Source: Luscinia megarhynchos (lineage: Eukaryota; Chordata; Aves; Passeriformes; Turdidae). Taken from it: DNA of 64,000 nucleotides. Below the pieces are notes generated by a model that did not search any database, was not told where the DNA came from, and saw only the letters and a program-made list of their open reading frames with translations. This document shows, in pieces, positions 24,301 through 33,400 of this stretch (position 1 is its first letter; each line of letters opens with the position of its first letter). Both the position numbers and the translations under genes were made by a program. The DNA lies in NCBI GenBank assembly GCA_034336665.1, contig JAPFBE010000003.1, positions 13,494,360-13,558,359 on the forward strand, given 5' to 3'.

Positions 24301-25506
24301 GATGGCACCATGTGGCCGGGCGACCAGAATTTCAGCGTGATGCAATTCCTGCCACCAGGAGAATTCTTCCTGGTGCACACCATCATGCACGCATGGACTT
24401 TTTTCCTCGAGACTGCTATAAGGCTATTGCTCAGCAAGAAGCTCCACTCAGCCATAAGCACTCAAGGACCGGCAGAACAGGCCTTAAAGGTAATTCCTGC
24501 TGGCCTTCCAGCTAGTCTCTATCTGTGCCTGTCCCGACTAGAAAATGCCGTGCTCAACAATGACGGGAAGTAAAGAAACTATCTGAAATAATTGACACGC
24601 TCGCCGTAACACGAGGGAATTCATGTGCTCAAGCCCGAGGAACATCGAACATTATTACTATAAAGACAAATAAGCTGTTCCAGTTTAAACATCGGAGACA
24701 TAGCAACAGAATTTTTGACCATGTACATTATAATACACTTAAATATGAAATATACATTACATACTTAGACTAGCATGTAAGTGTAATAAGTAAGGCAGCC
24801 CAGACGAGATATTTAATAGGCAAGGTTGCCACAGCAGGAGACCACTGCAACTGGTTGCAGTGCTAGTTGCAGTGGTAGGTAGAACTGATATTTCTCGGTA
24901 GTTGTTAATAGTCAAGAAAATTTTCTTGGCAAACTAACCAAGACAGGGCTGGTAGCCAACCCCTCGAGCTTGCTGGAGAAACACAGCTCAAATGAATGGT
25001 TCTGCTTGGAAAGGGAAGAGTCTTTAGTATCACAGAACAGGGCAAACCTTACATGAGGAAAAATGCACCCACCAGTGAGCCATAAAAGCTTCAGCTGCAC
25101 CGGCAGGACACCGACCCTCTGAGGATCGCACTCACGGGGAGAAGCGCCTCGCCCGAGCGCCCCACACCCACCAGGACCGGCACGACCTGCTCCCCGCTCT
25201 GCCCCGCGCCCCCCGCCCCCAGCGCGCTGAACTCGGCTCCCCGCGGCGTCACCGCCTCCCGCGCCCGCTCGGAACGCATCGGCCGCGGTGGGGCCCAGCA
25301 GGAGGCTCGCAGCCCCTCGGGCCGCACCCCCCACCCACCCGCCCACAACAGCCCGCCCGCCCCCTCCGCTCCCGGGGTGCCCCTGCCGAGTCCCAGAGCC
25401 CCATCTCGCTCCTGGGCGCCCCGCGGGCGGCGCTCACCAAGGTGCCGAGATCCTGCCGGCTGAGGTGCGGCTGCCCCAGAGTCACTCCCGCCTCGTCCCC
25501 CGCCAT
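12261..25506 (-). CDS. EIF2S3: Eukaryotic translation initiation factor 2 subunit gamma (eIF2-gamma), 12 coding exons
   Basis: Encodes the GTP-binding core of eIF2, which carries initiator Met-tRNA to the 40S ribosome in the cytoplasm. Coding exons on the minus strand are 25506-25438, 23236-23173, 22722-22595, 22478-22357, 21062-20968, 19764-19606, 18413-18279, 17340-17246, 16333-16189, 15770-15600, 14694-14522 and 12324-12261. Joined, they give 472 residues, the human length, if one surplus base in exon 10 is discounted. GTPase motifs are all present: GHVAHGKST (residues 48-56), DCPGHD (134-139), NKID (190-193) and SAQ (225-227). The zinc-ribbon-like cysteines are in exon 4. Domains II and III follow, and the protein ends in the acidic PTVDDD. 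The start is in a strong context (CCAAGATGG) that also reads as a YY1 site. Oddity: exon 10 carries an extra A, giving a frameshift as written. Confidence 0.97.
12325..14521 (-). other. EIF2S3 intron 11
   Basis: A 2.2-kb AT-rich intron running from donor GTAAGT to acceptor TTGCAG. I see no embedded gene, RNA or transposon. Short plus-strand frames (up to 89 codons at 13,075-13,344) are hydrophobic low-information peptides. Confidence 0.7.
14522..14694 (-). CDS. EIF2S3: EIF2S3 coding exon 11 (domain III)
   Basis: 173 bp, acceptor CTTCAG, donor GTAAGT. It encodes [20 protein letters not shown] and onward to RRVEKHW, the C-terminal beta-barrel that helps bind initiator tRNA. The intact reading frame here argues that the gene is functional and that the upstream frame break is an error or a rare variant. 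Confidence 0.97.
15600..15770 (-). CDS. EIF2S3: EIF2S3 coding exon 10, with an apparent 1-bp insertion
   Basis: Acceptor TTGTAG precedes GTGTTGGCAC (residue 338 onward). The exon matches eIF2-gamma through [12 protein letters not shown]. The expected next residues are Ala-Ala-Lys. The minus strand reads GACAAGAAAAGCTGCAAAG, one A more than GAC-AAG-AAA-GCT-GCA-AAG needs (plus-strand T run 15,609-15,612). The exon is 171 bp where 170 would keep frame. The donor GTCTGT at 15,599 is also weak. As written, translation would reach TGA a few codons into exon 11 and lose about 80 C-terminal residues. Confidence 0.9.
16189..16333 (-). CDS. EIF2S3: EIF2S3 coding exon 9 (domain II)
   Basis: 145 bp, acceptor ATTAG, donor GTAACA. 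It encodes [20 protein letters not shown] and onward to APGGLI, matching human eIF2-gamma. It ends phase 1 in a glycine codon. Confidence 0.97.
17246..17340 (-). CDS. EIF2S3: EIF2S3 coding exon 8 (start of domain II)
   Basis: 95 bp, acceptor TTTCAG, donor GTAACC. It encodes [20 protein letters not shown] and onward to LKGVLK, the beginning of the EF-Tu-like beta-barrel domain II. Confidence 0.97.
17565..17590. repeat. (AT)13 dinucleotide microsatellite
   Basis: A perfect 26-bp AT run within EIF2S3 intron 7, likely length-polymorphic. Confidence 0.95.
18279..18413 (-). CDS. EIF2S3: EIF2S3 coding exon 7 (G5 motif)
   Basis: 135 bp, acceptor TTTTAG, donor GTATGT. It encodes [20 protein letters not shown] and onward, with the G5 SAQ motif (225-227). 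It reads IPVPLRDF where human has IPVPPRDF. It ends phase 1. Confidence 0.97.
18886..19000. repeat. GGAGA/GGGAGA polypurine microsatellite
   Basis: About 115 bp of pure A/G built from AGAGG, GAGAGAGG and GGGAGA units. It grades from GA-rich at the left to GGGA-rich at the right, as expected for successive local expansions. It lies in EIF2S3 intron 6 and creates the charged 142-codon plus-strand frame here, which is not a gene. Confidence 0.95.
19606..19764 (-). CDS. EIF2S3: EIF2S3 coding exon 6 (G4 motif)
   Basis: 159 bp, acceptor TTTCAG, donor GTAAGT. It encodes [20 protein letters not shown] through the guanine-specificity motif NKID (190-193). Sequence is essentially identical to human eIF2-gamma over the whole exon. 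Confidence 0.97.
20968..21062 (-). CDS. EIF2S3: EIF2S3 coding exon 5 (switch II)
   Basis: 95 bp, acceptor AACAG, donor GTAACA. It encodes [18 protein letters not shown] and onward. The DCPGHD motif (G3, residues 134-139) holds the switch II histidine. It ends phase 1 in an alanine codon. Confidence 0.97.
22357..22478 (-). CDS. EIF2S3: EIF2S3 coding exon 4 (cysteine-rich insert)
   Basis: 122 bp, acceptor CACAG, donor GTAACT, ends phase 2 within an arginine codon. It encodes the eIF2-gamma-specific zinc-ribbon-like insert with three cysteines in [11 protein letters not shown], where human has [11 protein letters not shown] (a single Pro-to-Ser difference). Confidence 0.96.
22595..22722 (-). 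CDS. EIF2S3: EIF2S3 coding exon 3 (P-loop and switch I)
   Basis: 128 bp, acceptor ACAG, donor GTGAGT. It carries the P-loop GHVAHGKST and the switch I region ([20 protein letters not shown]). The lysine and serine that bind GTP phosphates and magnesium are intact. Confidence 0.97.
23173..23236 (-). CDS. EIF2S3: EIF2S3 coding exon 2 (residues 24-44 and first base of 45)
   Basis: Acceptor ACAG precedes GATGTCACC (Asp-Val-Thr). The exon encodes [19 protein letters not shown] and ends ATATAG with donor GTAAAA, phase 1. It leads directly into the GTPase domain. Confidence 0.96.
24265..24640. other. CpG-containing block of unknown origin in EIF2S3 intron 1
   Basis: About 375 bp with raised GC and scattered CpGs, lying in an AT-rich intron. 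It is open for 87 codons on plus (24,310-24,573). It has a near-palindrome around an EcoRI site (CACCAGGAGAATTCTTCCTG, 24,353 onward) and a TATA-like CTATAAAG shortly after at about 24,658. It has the feel of an old LTR or an intronic enhancer. I found no target duplication and recognise no family. Confidence 0.3.
24841..24876. repeat. Perfect 12-bp inverted repeat
   Basis: ACCACTGCAACT (24,841-24,852) is matched by its exact reverse complement AGTTGCAGTGGT (24,865-24,876) with a 12-nt spacer. The spacer contains a further GTTGCAG, so a second shorter hairpin (24,845-24,860) is possible. It lies in EIF2S3 intron 1. Confidence 0.9.
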
Positions 25507-26060
25507 CTTGGCCCGAGTAGGAAGTGAGGAGTCCCGCGCGGCCGCCTGACCGCCGGCTCCTCTCGGCACCGCCGCTGCCGGCCGGCGGCCTCCGGCCCAC
25601 GGCGCGGCAGCGGCCGGCCCGGGAGCGGACACCGAACTCAAGGAAAAACCGCGATCAGCGCCGGGGGGCCGCCATCGGCCCCGCAGCGAGGCGGCCACGA
25701 GTCAGGCGTTCCACCGGTCAGCCCTGTAAAGGACCCCCGGTCGCCCTCACGCCGGGTGATGCAACCGGGACCTGCGGCGGGGCCGCGCAGCGTGCGCGGG
25801 CGGGACGGCGTGCGCGTGCGCGGGGCGGGAGCGCGGCCGGCGGGTAACGGGCGCGGGAGCGCGGGGAGAGCCCGGCGCGGGCACGGCGCGCCTGCGGGAG
25901 CGCGCAGCTCGTGCCCGGAGCCCGCCAGGACGGGCGCCCCGAAAGCCCCGGCAGAGAGCGCCGGGAGCCCCGCACAGCGCGGGCGTGGAGCTGCACCGTG
26001 GCTGCGGGAGGGGAACCGCGCTCGGTGAAAGGCACACCGAAGGCGGGAGGCTCGTGCCGT
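25100..26060 (-). promoter_or_regulatory. EIF2S3: EIF2S3 CpG-island promoter and 5'UTR
   Basis: About 960 bp of very GC- and CpG-rich DNA spanning EIF2S3 exon 1. On the minus strand just upstream of ATG is CACTTCCTACTCGGGCCAAG. It contains an ETS-type ACTTCCT, a pyrimidine run suitable for a TOP-like start, and a YY1-like AAGATGGCG covering the initiator. This arrangement is typical of translation-machinery genes. Long open frames here on both strands are composition artefacts. Confidence 0.85.
25438..25506 (-). CDS. EIF2S3: EIF2S3 coding exon 1 (residues 1-23)
   Basis: It encodes [20 protein letters not shown] plus three more residues, nearly identical to the human N-terminus. It ends phase 0 at TTG followed by donor GTGAGC. 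It lies inside a CpG island. Confidence 0.96.
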
Positions 26061-27521
26061 GCTCAGGGTTTGTGGCTGTGCGGATTTATTTGGGGTGCCG
26101 AGGGGGTGCGATGCAGAAAGGCACCCGGGGGGGAGGCTGGAGCACAGTCCGTGTGTGTACTGGAATGAGCACATCGACAGCCGCGTCTGCTCGAATAGTA
26201 ACATGTCACCATACATGTGTTACAACTTGTGCTGGCCATCGGCATGAGGAGATCTTTCTAATTTCAACCTTTTTTCTTGTTACTGTCTTTTGTAGACTGG
26301 GCGCTTTATTGTTAGGGAGACCATGTGGATGTGAGAGCTGACCCAACATACGAACAACCTGAATGTTTTGTATGAAACAGGTAAAAATCCCACCAAACCC
26401 TTGCTGTTTCCAGAGTTGGGTGTGACATAAATGCTTTAAATATTGAATAAAATCCCTAATCCAGGGATGAGAGCCAGTTTAGAGGTTCACCAGAGAGTAA
26501 AGGCCAAATTCCCAAGCTTTCCCTGTGGGAAATCAAACTAACTTCTTCATGGGAACCTCTTAAAGGCACAGACGATGTTGCTCGATCGTGTATCCTCCGC
26601 GGTCAGGGAAACAGGTTTCAATACAAGTAACCAATTATCTCTGATATGTGTGCTGTGCCAACAACAGTGACTTTGTCTGTCGAAAAACATGTTTGTTCTC
26701 AGATTTTGCCTGGCTTTGCAGGTCAAAAAAGCAGGTTTGGGGCAGACAACCACGTGATTGAAATGTGATGATGGAAATCCGTGTGAAACTGGTATGCCTG
26801 GTTTAACAATGTTTGTAACCTCCCACTTTCACAAATGCTACTATTTCCATGCTTTCCTGATACAAGAACTAGGAGTGAGCTCTGCTGGATATACCTAGAG
26901 CAAACACATTGCCAGTGTTCTTGATCTGAAGAAATTAACAGGAACACATTGTAAAAAACTTTCCAGTATCTATGATGGTATTGCCAATGACAAAATGTAT
27001 TTTGTCTTGCTACCCAGTCATGTTGTACATTGGTCTGGAAAATAAATTTTCTCATCTAATCTTTTATCAGGTCACATGGTGTTTTCAATTTTGTATTAAA
27101 TACCCTACTTCTGGGAAAAACAACTGAGATACACAAGGTGTAGTGGGAGCATGATGCAATACTTGGTCGTAGTTGCCTTAATGTTCATGCATGTATAATC
27201 CCTCTTTTATGAAAATGAACTGAAAATACTGGACTCTGTAGTTACTTAGCTGTTTAAATTATGCAATAAATGCAGTGTAGTGTAAAATTATGGAAATAGT
27301 TTTTGTCATATTTGAAACAGCCTTTAAAAAGGACTTAATCCTTGTCAAACACCCTGTCAGGAATATGAAAAAATACATAAACTGTTGCTTCTATTTTAAC
27401 AATAAGGTTGTACATTTTACACAATCTGAAGTACTCTTGCTATTTTGATGCACTTATTTGGAAATGTTTGTAGTATAAAGAAAACCCAGAAAGTCTAAAG
27501 TCTGCAAATGTCTAATTGTTG
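26061..27521. other. Spacer between EIF2S3 and KLHL15 (left part)
   Basis: Sequence between the two head-to-head genes. GC falls away from the EIF2S3 island. No recognisable feature was found. Confidence 0.5.
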
Positions 27522-27891
27522 TAGAATCATAGAATGGTTTAGGTTGAAAGGGACTTCAAAAATGGTTGAATCCAAATCTTTCCTGCTGTGGGCAGAAGCA
27601 CTTTTCACTATCCCAGGTTGCTCAGAGCACCATCCAGCCTGGCCTTGAACACTTCCAGGGCTGGGGCATCCACAGCTTCTCTGGGCAACCTGTGCCAGTG
27701 CCTCACCACCCTCCTAGCACCTAAGATAAGCTTGCCCTCTTCCAGTTTGAAGCCATTCCTCCTTGTTCTGTTACTACATGCCCTTGTGGGAAGTCCATTT
27801 TCTAGCCTAGTTTTGGGCCTCCTTTAAGCACTGAAAGTTTCTATAAGGTTTTCTCAGAGCCTTCTCTTGTCCGGGCTGAACAACCCCAACT
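27522..27891 (-). mobile_element. CR1 LINE 3' end, about 370 bp
   Basis: It begins with inverted CR1 tail sequence (TAGAATCATAGAATGGTTTA). It then follows the standard bird CR1 order: AGGTTGCTCAGAGC, CCAGCCTGGCCTTGAACACT, TCTCTGGGCAACCTGTGCCA, and ending near CCGGGCTGAACAACCCCAAC. It is in minus orientation and 5'-truncated, moderately diverged, and the best-preserved CR1 in the window. Confidence 0.93.
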
Positions 27892-28315
27892 AAAATAGGT
27901 AAGAACATTTCTAGGAGTCATATGTCAATACATGTGTATTGTACATGTATGTATGAATAAATAAAGTTTTAAAATATTAGAATTAAATCCTAACTAGTGT
28001 ATTAATATAGCTCAAAAAACGATATCCAGAATCTTATTCATTGCAATAGTCTCATTTAAGCCAGTGGTAACTACTTGAACGACTGACTTTGTACAAATGC
28101 CTAAATCAGAGAGGTCAACCCAAATCTCAAATCAATATTCAGTAGTGATCTCATTGTCAGAGGCCTAATTGTAATTATTTATTTCTGCTTAGGTGACTAG
28201 AACTGAGACATTATTAACATATTTCAATTTTTTGGTAGAAGCAAATTGTTCAATATGAAGGAGAACGGGATGGGAGGGTTTTTTTGTGCTTTGAAATACT
28301 GAGATGTTTTAGATG

Positions 28316-29002
28316 TCAAAGCTGTTGTGGTTTTGTTTTGTGGCTAGGTTTGAGGTCCCTTCTGTGACAGTGTGTAGGAAAGACCTGAAGATCATCTTGC
28401 ACCTCAGCTTGACACAAACTGCAGACAGCAAAATGACAGTCAGGTAAAACATGAAAGTCTTGCTTAGTTTTTTCCACTCTTGCTGACCTGTGAAGGTCAA
28501 AAGTCTGAGGGGTGCAGAAGGATGCATGAAGTTTTGGTTGTATCATTTCTGTATATGAGAAACTTAGTTTACTAATTTTTCTTTGTTGAAGCATTAGATA
28601 AGGGTGTGTACATGCTTGCTGCAGCAGGAGATGTACCTTATGGAAAAAAGAGGGAATGTCTCTCCTTTGAGACATAGGTGGCAGGAACATCTGCTGTCTT
28701 GACAGGGCCAGTCTGTAAAGGCCAGTTTTTTCACCATAAGGGCACAAATAACAGTTTATAAAACAGTGATGGGGAGATGTGGCAAATTTACTGCATGAGT
28801 GAATGAGATGGAATAGTAAGGCGTTGCAAAGCCGAGTAAGGTCTGGCCATTGGGATGAAGGAGTGAATGGGAGGTTGATTGTAGCAGAGGGAGCAGTAGG
28901 TGGGCAGTTGAACAGAGTGGGAATAGCATTGGGAAGTCTTTGTGAAGCACAGCATGGAGTAGCTGGTTCATTGTATGAAGCTGTGAAAGGTGGGAAAGAC
29001 AT
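28316..29002 (-). other. 228-codon open frame of unknown significance
   Basis: An uninterrupted ATG-to-stop frame in DNA that is not unusually GC-rich, between the two promoters. The peptide is rich in Pro, Ser, His, Cys and Leu, has no signal peptide or domain that I recognise, and shows no repeat structure. The plus strand is purine (G/A) biased, which lowers stop codons on minus and could explain it. I do not claim it as a gene. Confidence 0.2.
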
Positions 29003-29339
29003 TCAGCTTGGGGGTGGCAGCTATAGAGAAGGTACACTTGTTTTATAAATCAAGAATGTGGAGGGGATGGTAATGAGAGACTGAAAATAGGCTGTGAAGG
29101 GAACGGGAACAGCAGTAAACAGGGAGAGGATGGCAGCCTGTGCCCTGCTATTTAAAGCAGTGAGTGACACAGAAGGGTAGCAAATGCTTTGGGGGTGGTA
29201 GTGGCAAACCAAAGGTTCAGGTTCATCTCTTACAATAAAATCAGAGTTTGCCAGGCAAAGGCAAAAGAAAGCAAAGAGCTGTTTGTGCTAAGGCAGAGCC
29301 CTGCTCACCCCACTCAGGGCTGTGCTCTTTGTGCAATTT

Positions 29340-30480
29340 GTTCGCTGCCGGCCCTGACCCCTGGGGCTCCGGTGACCCGGTTCCCAGGCCGACTGGAAAG
29401 CAGGGAGCCGGGCTCGGCTCGCACACCCGCGGCCGGCCGGGGCCCGGGGCGGAGCTCAGCCGCCGCCGGGCAGGGGTTGCTGTAGCCCGGGGCGGGATGC
29501 AGCGCTGCACCGGGCAGCTGCCAGAAGAAACTGGGAGCTGCCATAGCCTCGCAGAAATTGGCCGCAGCCTGGAGGCAGCGGGGTGGGAGAGAGCAGCGCG
29601 ACGCCGACCCTCCGAAAGCGAACGCGTGTGGATGCGGGTTCTCGCGGGCCGGACGCGGATGATGCTTCTCGGTGCGGCTTTCTCCGGCCGTGCTCCTCGG
29701 GGCGCGCCGGGGCTGGGAGCGGGGCCGGCCGGGGCGGTGCCGGTGCCGCGGTGCCGGTGCCGCCGCTCGCCCCGGGCCCGCCCGCAGGTGCGGCGGAAGT
29801 GACGGCCGGCGCGGTGCTGCCGGGGGAACATGGCGCCCGCGGCCGCGCGGGGCAGCGCGGAAGGTAAACAAGCGTGAGGGCGGCGGGGACCCCGGGGGAG
29901 AGGCTGGCCCGGGCCGGGAGCGCCGGTGCCCGGGCGGCGCGGCGGGGGTGGCTCCCACCTCCTCCCCGAGCGCGGACGGCGGGGAGGAGGGAGCCCAGGA
30001 TTCCCCCTTCTTCCTCCGCCTCCTTCTCCTCCTCCCGGCTTCGCCTCAGCCATTGCCCCTCTCCGCAGCCCCCCGGCGCCTCCCTCCGCCGCCCCCGGCT
30101 GTATGGTACACGGAGCCAGGGCCTCTCTCCGCCGCTCCAGCGGGAGGAGCCGCGTCCTCAGCGCCGCCGCTGCCGAGAGGTGGGTGAAGGATCCCCCGGG
30201 CCCGCCCGCCCCGCCGAGGGCGGCCCGGGGCCCTGCCGGCCCTCAGGGACCCTGCTCCCCGGGCTGGGGGGCGGCAGCGGGGAGCAGGCGGGCTGCAGCG
30301 GGATCGGGCACGGTGAATGCCTGGCGGGTCCGGGGCGGGCGCAGCCCCGCGGGCCCCTCGGGTTCCTGCGGCCGCACGTCGCGGAGCCCGGGCCTGCCCG
30401 CCCCGCTTGCCGGGGAGCTCGACCTGCGAGCTCCGCTCTCAGCGGAGCGGGGCTGAGCGTGCGAGCAGACAGGCTGAAGT
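29340..30480 (+). promoter_or_regulatory. KLHL15: KLHL15 CpG-island promoter
   Basis: About 1.1 kb of dense CpG sequence upstream of KLHL15 and separated from the EIF2S3 island by about 3.3 kb, so the head-to-head pair does not share one core promoter. It includes an ETS/CRE-like CGGAAGTGACG (29,794-29,804) shortly before an ATGGCG at 29,830. Open frames of up to 270 codons across the island are artefacts of high GC. Confidence 0.8.
29805..30179 (+). other. KLHL15: Candidate KLHL15 non-coding first exon(s)
   Basis: Two plausible splice donors follow the promoter motifs: GCGGAAG|GTAAAC (exon end 29,863) and GCCGAGAG|GTGGGT (exon end 30,179). Either could join the acceptor at 37,209. The shorter exon contains an ATG at 29,830 that would open an upstream frame out of phase with KLHL15. 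The true transcription start cannot be read from sequence alone. Confidence 0.45.
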
Positions 30481-33400
30481 AGGTCATCTGAGTTCCTGCC
30501 CCGAAAATAGCCATTTCTATCCCCCCCATCCCGATCGCAGGTGATCGCGAAAAAAGTATCCGTGATCTGAACTAATAGAGCTACCCAGGGTTGTTACTAG
30601 AGTTTTGATCTATTTGGTGAATACTGGAATGTCACTTAAAAATTGAAAGTTCTTGCCTTTTTATTGTTTGGGGTTTGGATTTTTTCCCCCCTCCCATTTA
30701 GAAGAGGAATAGGGGAATCATAAAGCTATTACTGGATAAAAGGACAGAAGTACTGAAGTCCTGTGGACTTGTTATATAAACTTGCCTGTAGAATAACCCA
30801 GGTCTTGCACCACCATTGCCTCAGTTCACACTGAGATCCTCTGAGCATACCACCATGGACCAACACACTTCCTGTCTTTTCCCTTCCATCACCTAGCAAA
30901 TGTATTTAATTTCTACCACATGTCCTATAAACTTTCCCACTGAAGCTCATCTCCTTTCACTTTCCTTAATTATACCCTGTGGCTGGTTTGGATTTACACA
31001 CGTGTTGATTTGCCTTTCAGCAAGCAGAGCACAGTAGATAACCATTGAGCTTGTACTAAACACATCAGACTTTTTTCATTCATCTAGCTGCCAGTTTGGG
31101 GGATATGTGTAGAAACTAAATATGTTTGTGATTTCTGTGTTTTTGATAAGTGAGTTTTGACATTTGGCAGTGAGGTCAAATCCTGTGCGTTTTGTACAAA
31201 GGGCACAATTAATGTCATGTTCTCAGAAGATGCTGGGAGGACTTACTAAATTAGCAGTGAAGATACAGGTAACAAAAAGACAGATGGAGGGGGTAGTTAG
31301 CAATCCTAATTTAGATTTTTACTAATATAGTTTAAATACTACTTGTAGCTCATTTCCATCTTATGCTAAAAATTAAGTCAAAAAAGATCGGATTTTTTGT
31401 TACTAACAAATACTTAGCTTGCTTCTTTTCTGTGTAAAATACACTATAACTTTCTTTAATAAAAATCTTCACTGTGCTTTATTTATACCTTTTTCTTACA
31501 TTCTAAAAGATGCAGTATTCTATAAGACATACATATATATATCTCTGTATATAAAAGGACTGATATAATTCAGGATAGAGCAGTCCTGTCCACTTTGAGA
31601 GCAGTGACAAATCTGTAGTTTTCAACACTATCATCATTCAACTTTTAGGTATGAGTAATACAATAATTTCTTGAATTACTAATACACTGTCCAGTTAAGA
31701 CAAGTCTCATTTTTGTGGATGTATCAACTATTTTATACAGGGCACCTGTTCTGGCATCAGTAAATGCAATTGAAAGAGCTGTTTGGGAGCAGGTTTTTCT
31801 GTACAGGTGGTGTGATGCAGTGACCTTTTAGACAGATGGTTCAAGCTATCTTAGTGTCTGTGAAGTGCAGTTACAAGTTTTGGCACACTTAAGAGTGAAG
31901 AATAACCATACTGAGCTGAGGCACAATCCACGCAGTTTTAGTAGGGTTGGTTGTGACTAGTTCGGATGCTTCTGACACAGCCATAATGATACAAAGTGCC
32001 ACTGTTGCTGATAGCTGATTCAGATTGCTCTCAGCAACGTGGGCAGAGATCGTCAGGGGAGCTGTCCTGGTCTGTGCCCCCAAAAAATGGAGTGTGGCAG
32101 CTTTCAGGAGTAGCCAAGTTTTAATTTCTGAAATTCTGGTTCCTCTGGCTAGTGGTGATTGGTAACTTCTGCCTTCTCAAGTGATCCAGTGCTTTTGGAA
32201 TTCTCAAGATGGATTGGGTGAAGTTTTAAACATGAACATACCAGTGTATTTAAGATAAATTGTTTTCCAAATTGAGTGTACTGATTACAAAGGATTTTAG
32301 GTAAAACACATGGAAACTGGATGTATTTCTTTGTTCCCTGTGTTTGCAATTGTTGTAGCAATGGAAAGTTTTGATGCCACTGGTTATTGATCTATCCCAC
32401 ATGACATCACTCTTTCTGTTGCTGTTAGTGGGGGATTATGATGAAAAATGGTGCACAAATTTAATGTTTTTAGTTTTGAACCATGTAAACAAAGGTTTCA
32501 TTTGGGGGAGAAATTATTTATACTGTGTATTTTATAATTACATTCTTTCAGCCACGTGTGCAGTTGGGAATGTTTGCTAGTGTGTTCAAGATACTTGTTG
32601 TATTGTATTTTCATACATGTGTGTAACATTTGACTACGGAGAAATGTCCTTTTCCTGCAGAAAAGTGAATTAACAAAACTAGGGTCAAAGAATTCTGCTC
32701 TAGATAGCCTTTGCTGTGCACCTCCCCAAATAAATCATGCATAATGGCTTTGAAATTTACATTTAAATGTGAGCATTTGGTGGATGGAAGAGATTATTGT
32801 CTTTTAAGCTCTATTTTAGTACTTTGTGTAAATGAAGCATACTTCTTTGTGTCTGGTGAAATATCTTTATGGTGTAACTCATAGATAATAGTGTTTTATT
32901 ATGTGAAAATTTGTTGTTCAGCTTGTCCCCAAAGGTGATTTCTTATAATATCTATGGGGTAGGTAAAATGAACAAGTACTCCATAATCAGTAAACAAAAA
33001 AAATCTTACTGGTTCTGTCTCAGCATCCCAAATGAGTTACTAAGGAACAGCAGTAAAGGAAGGCAGAAATTTTCCTTTGAGCTCGTGTGTTAGACTGGGT
33101 ATTGTCAATACTTTCCTAGAATAATAAATTTCTGTCCCTAGAAAATGCATATAAGCTTACATACTACATAAAGACTCACATTCAAAGGGCCCTTTTTCAG
33201 GTAGTACTGCTTTTGGAGAAGTTTTAAATCCAGGAGGGCATGAGTCAAAAGCAGGTATGCTATAACTTGCTTCTCAATAGCCAGTGCATTTAGACTCCTA
33301 TTTCTTCTGGTGAGTAAGAGCCTCAGACACCCTGAGGAAAGACAGTTCTCCTTGTTTAGCCAGAAAAAGCAGTCTGGAGTAGGGTTTTCAGACTTTTATT

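Larger units (their letters stand above)
23237..25437 (-). other. EIF2S3 intron 1
   Basis: A 2.2-kb first intron. It holds a CpG-containing block at about 24,265-24,640 of higher GC than its surroundings, and a 12-bp perfect inverted repeat at 24,841-24,876 (both listed separately). The rest is AT-rich and unremarkable. Confidence 0.7.

Noticed and set aside
25091..26216. Multiple 100-190-codon frames around the EIF2S3 promoter
   Set aside because: Same composition artefact. The real coding sequence here is only the 69-bp EIF2S3 exon 1.
29241..30053. 270-codon minus open frame and several long frames on both strands
   Set aside because: They lie entirely in a CpG island. They are Arg/Pro/Ala/Gly-rich in every frame, which is what GC-rich DNA with few stops gives. 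No domain or splice logic supports them.
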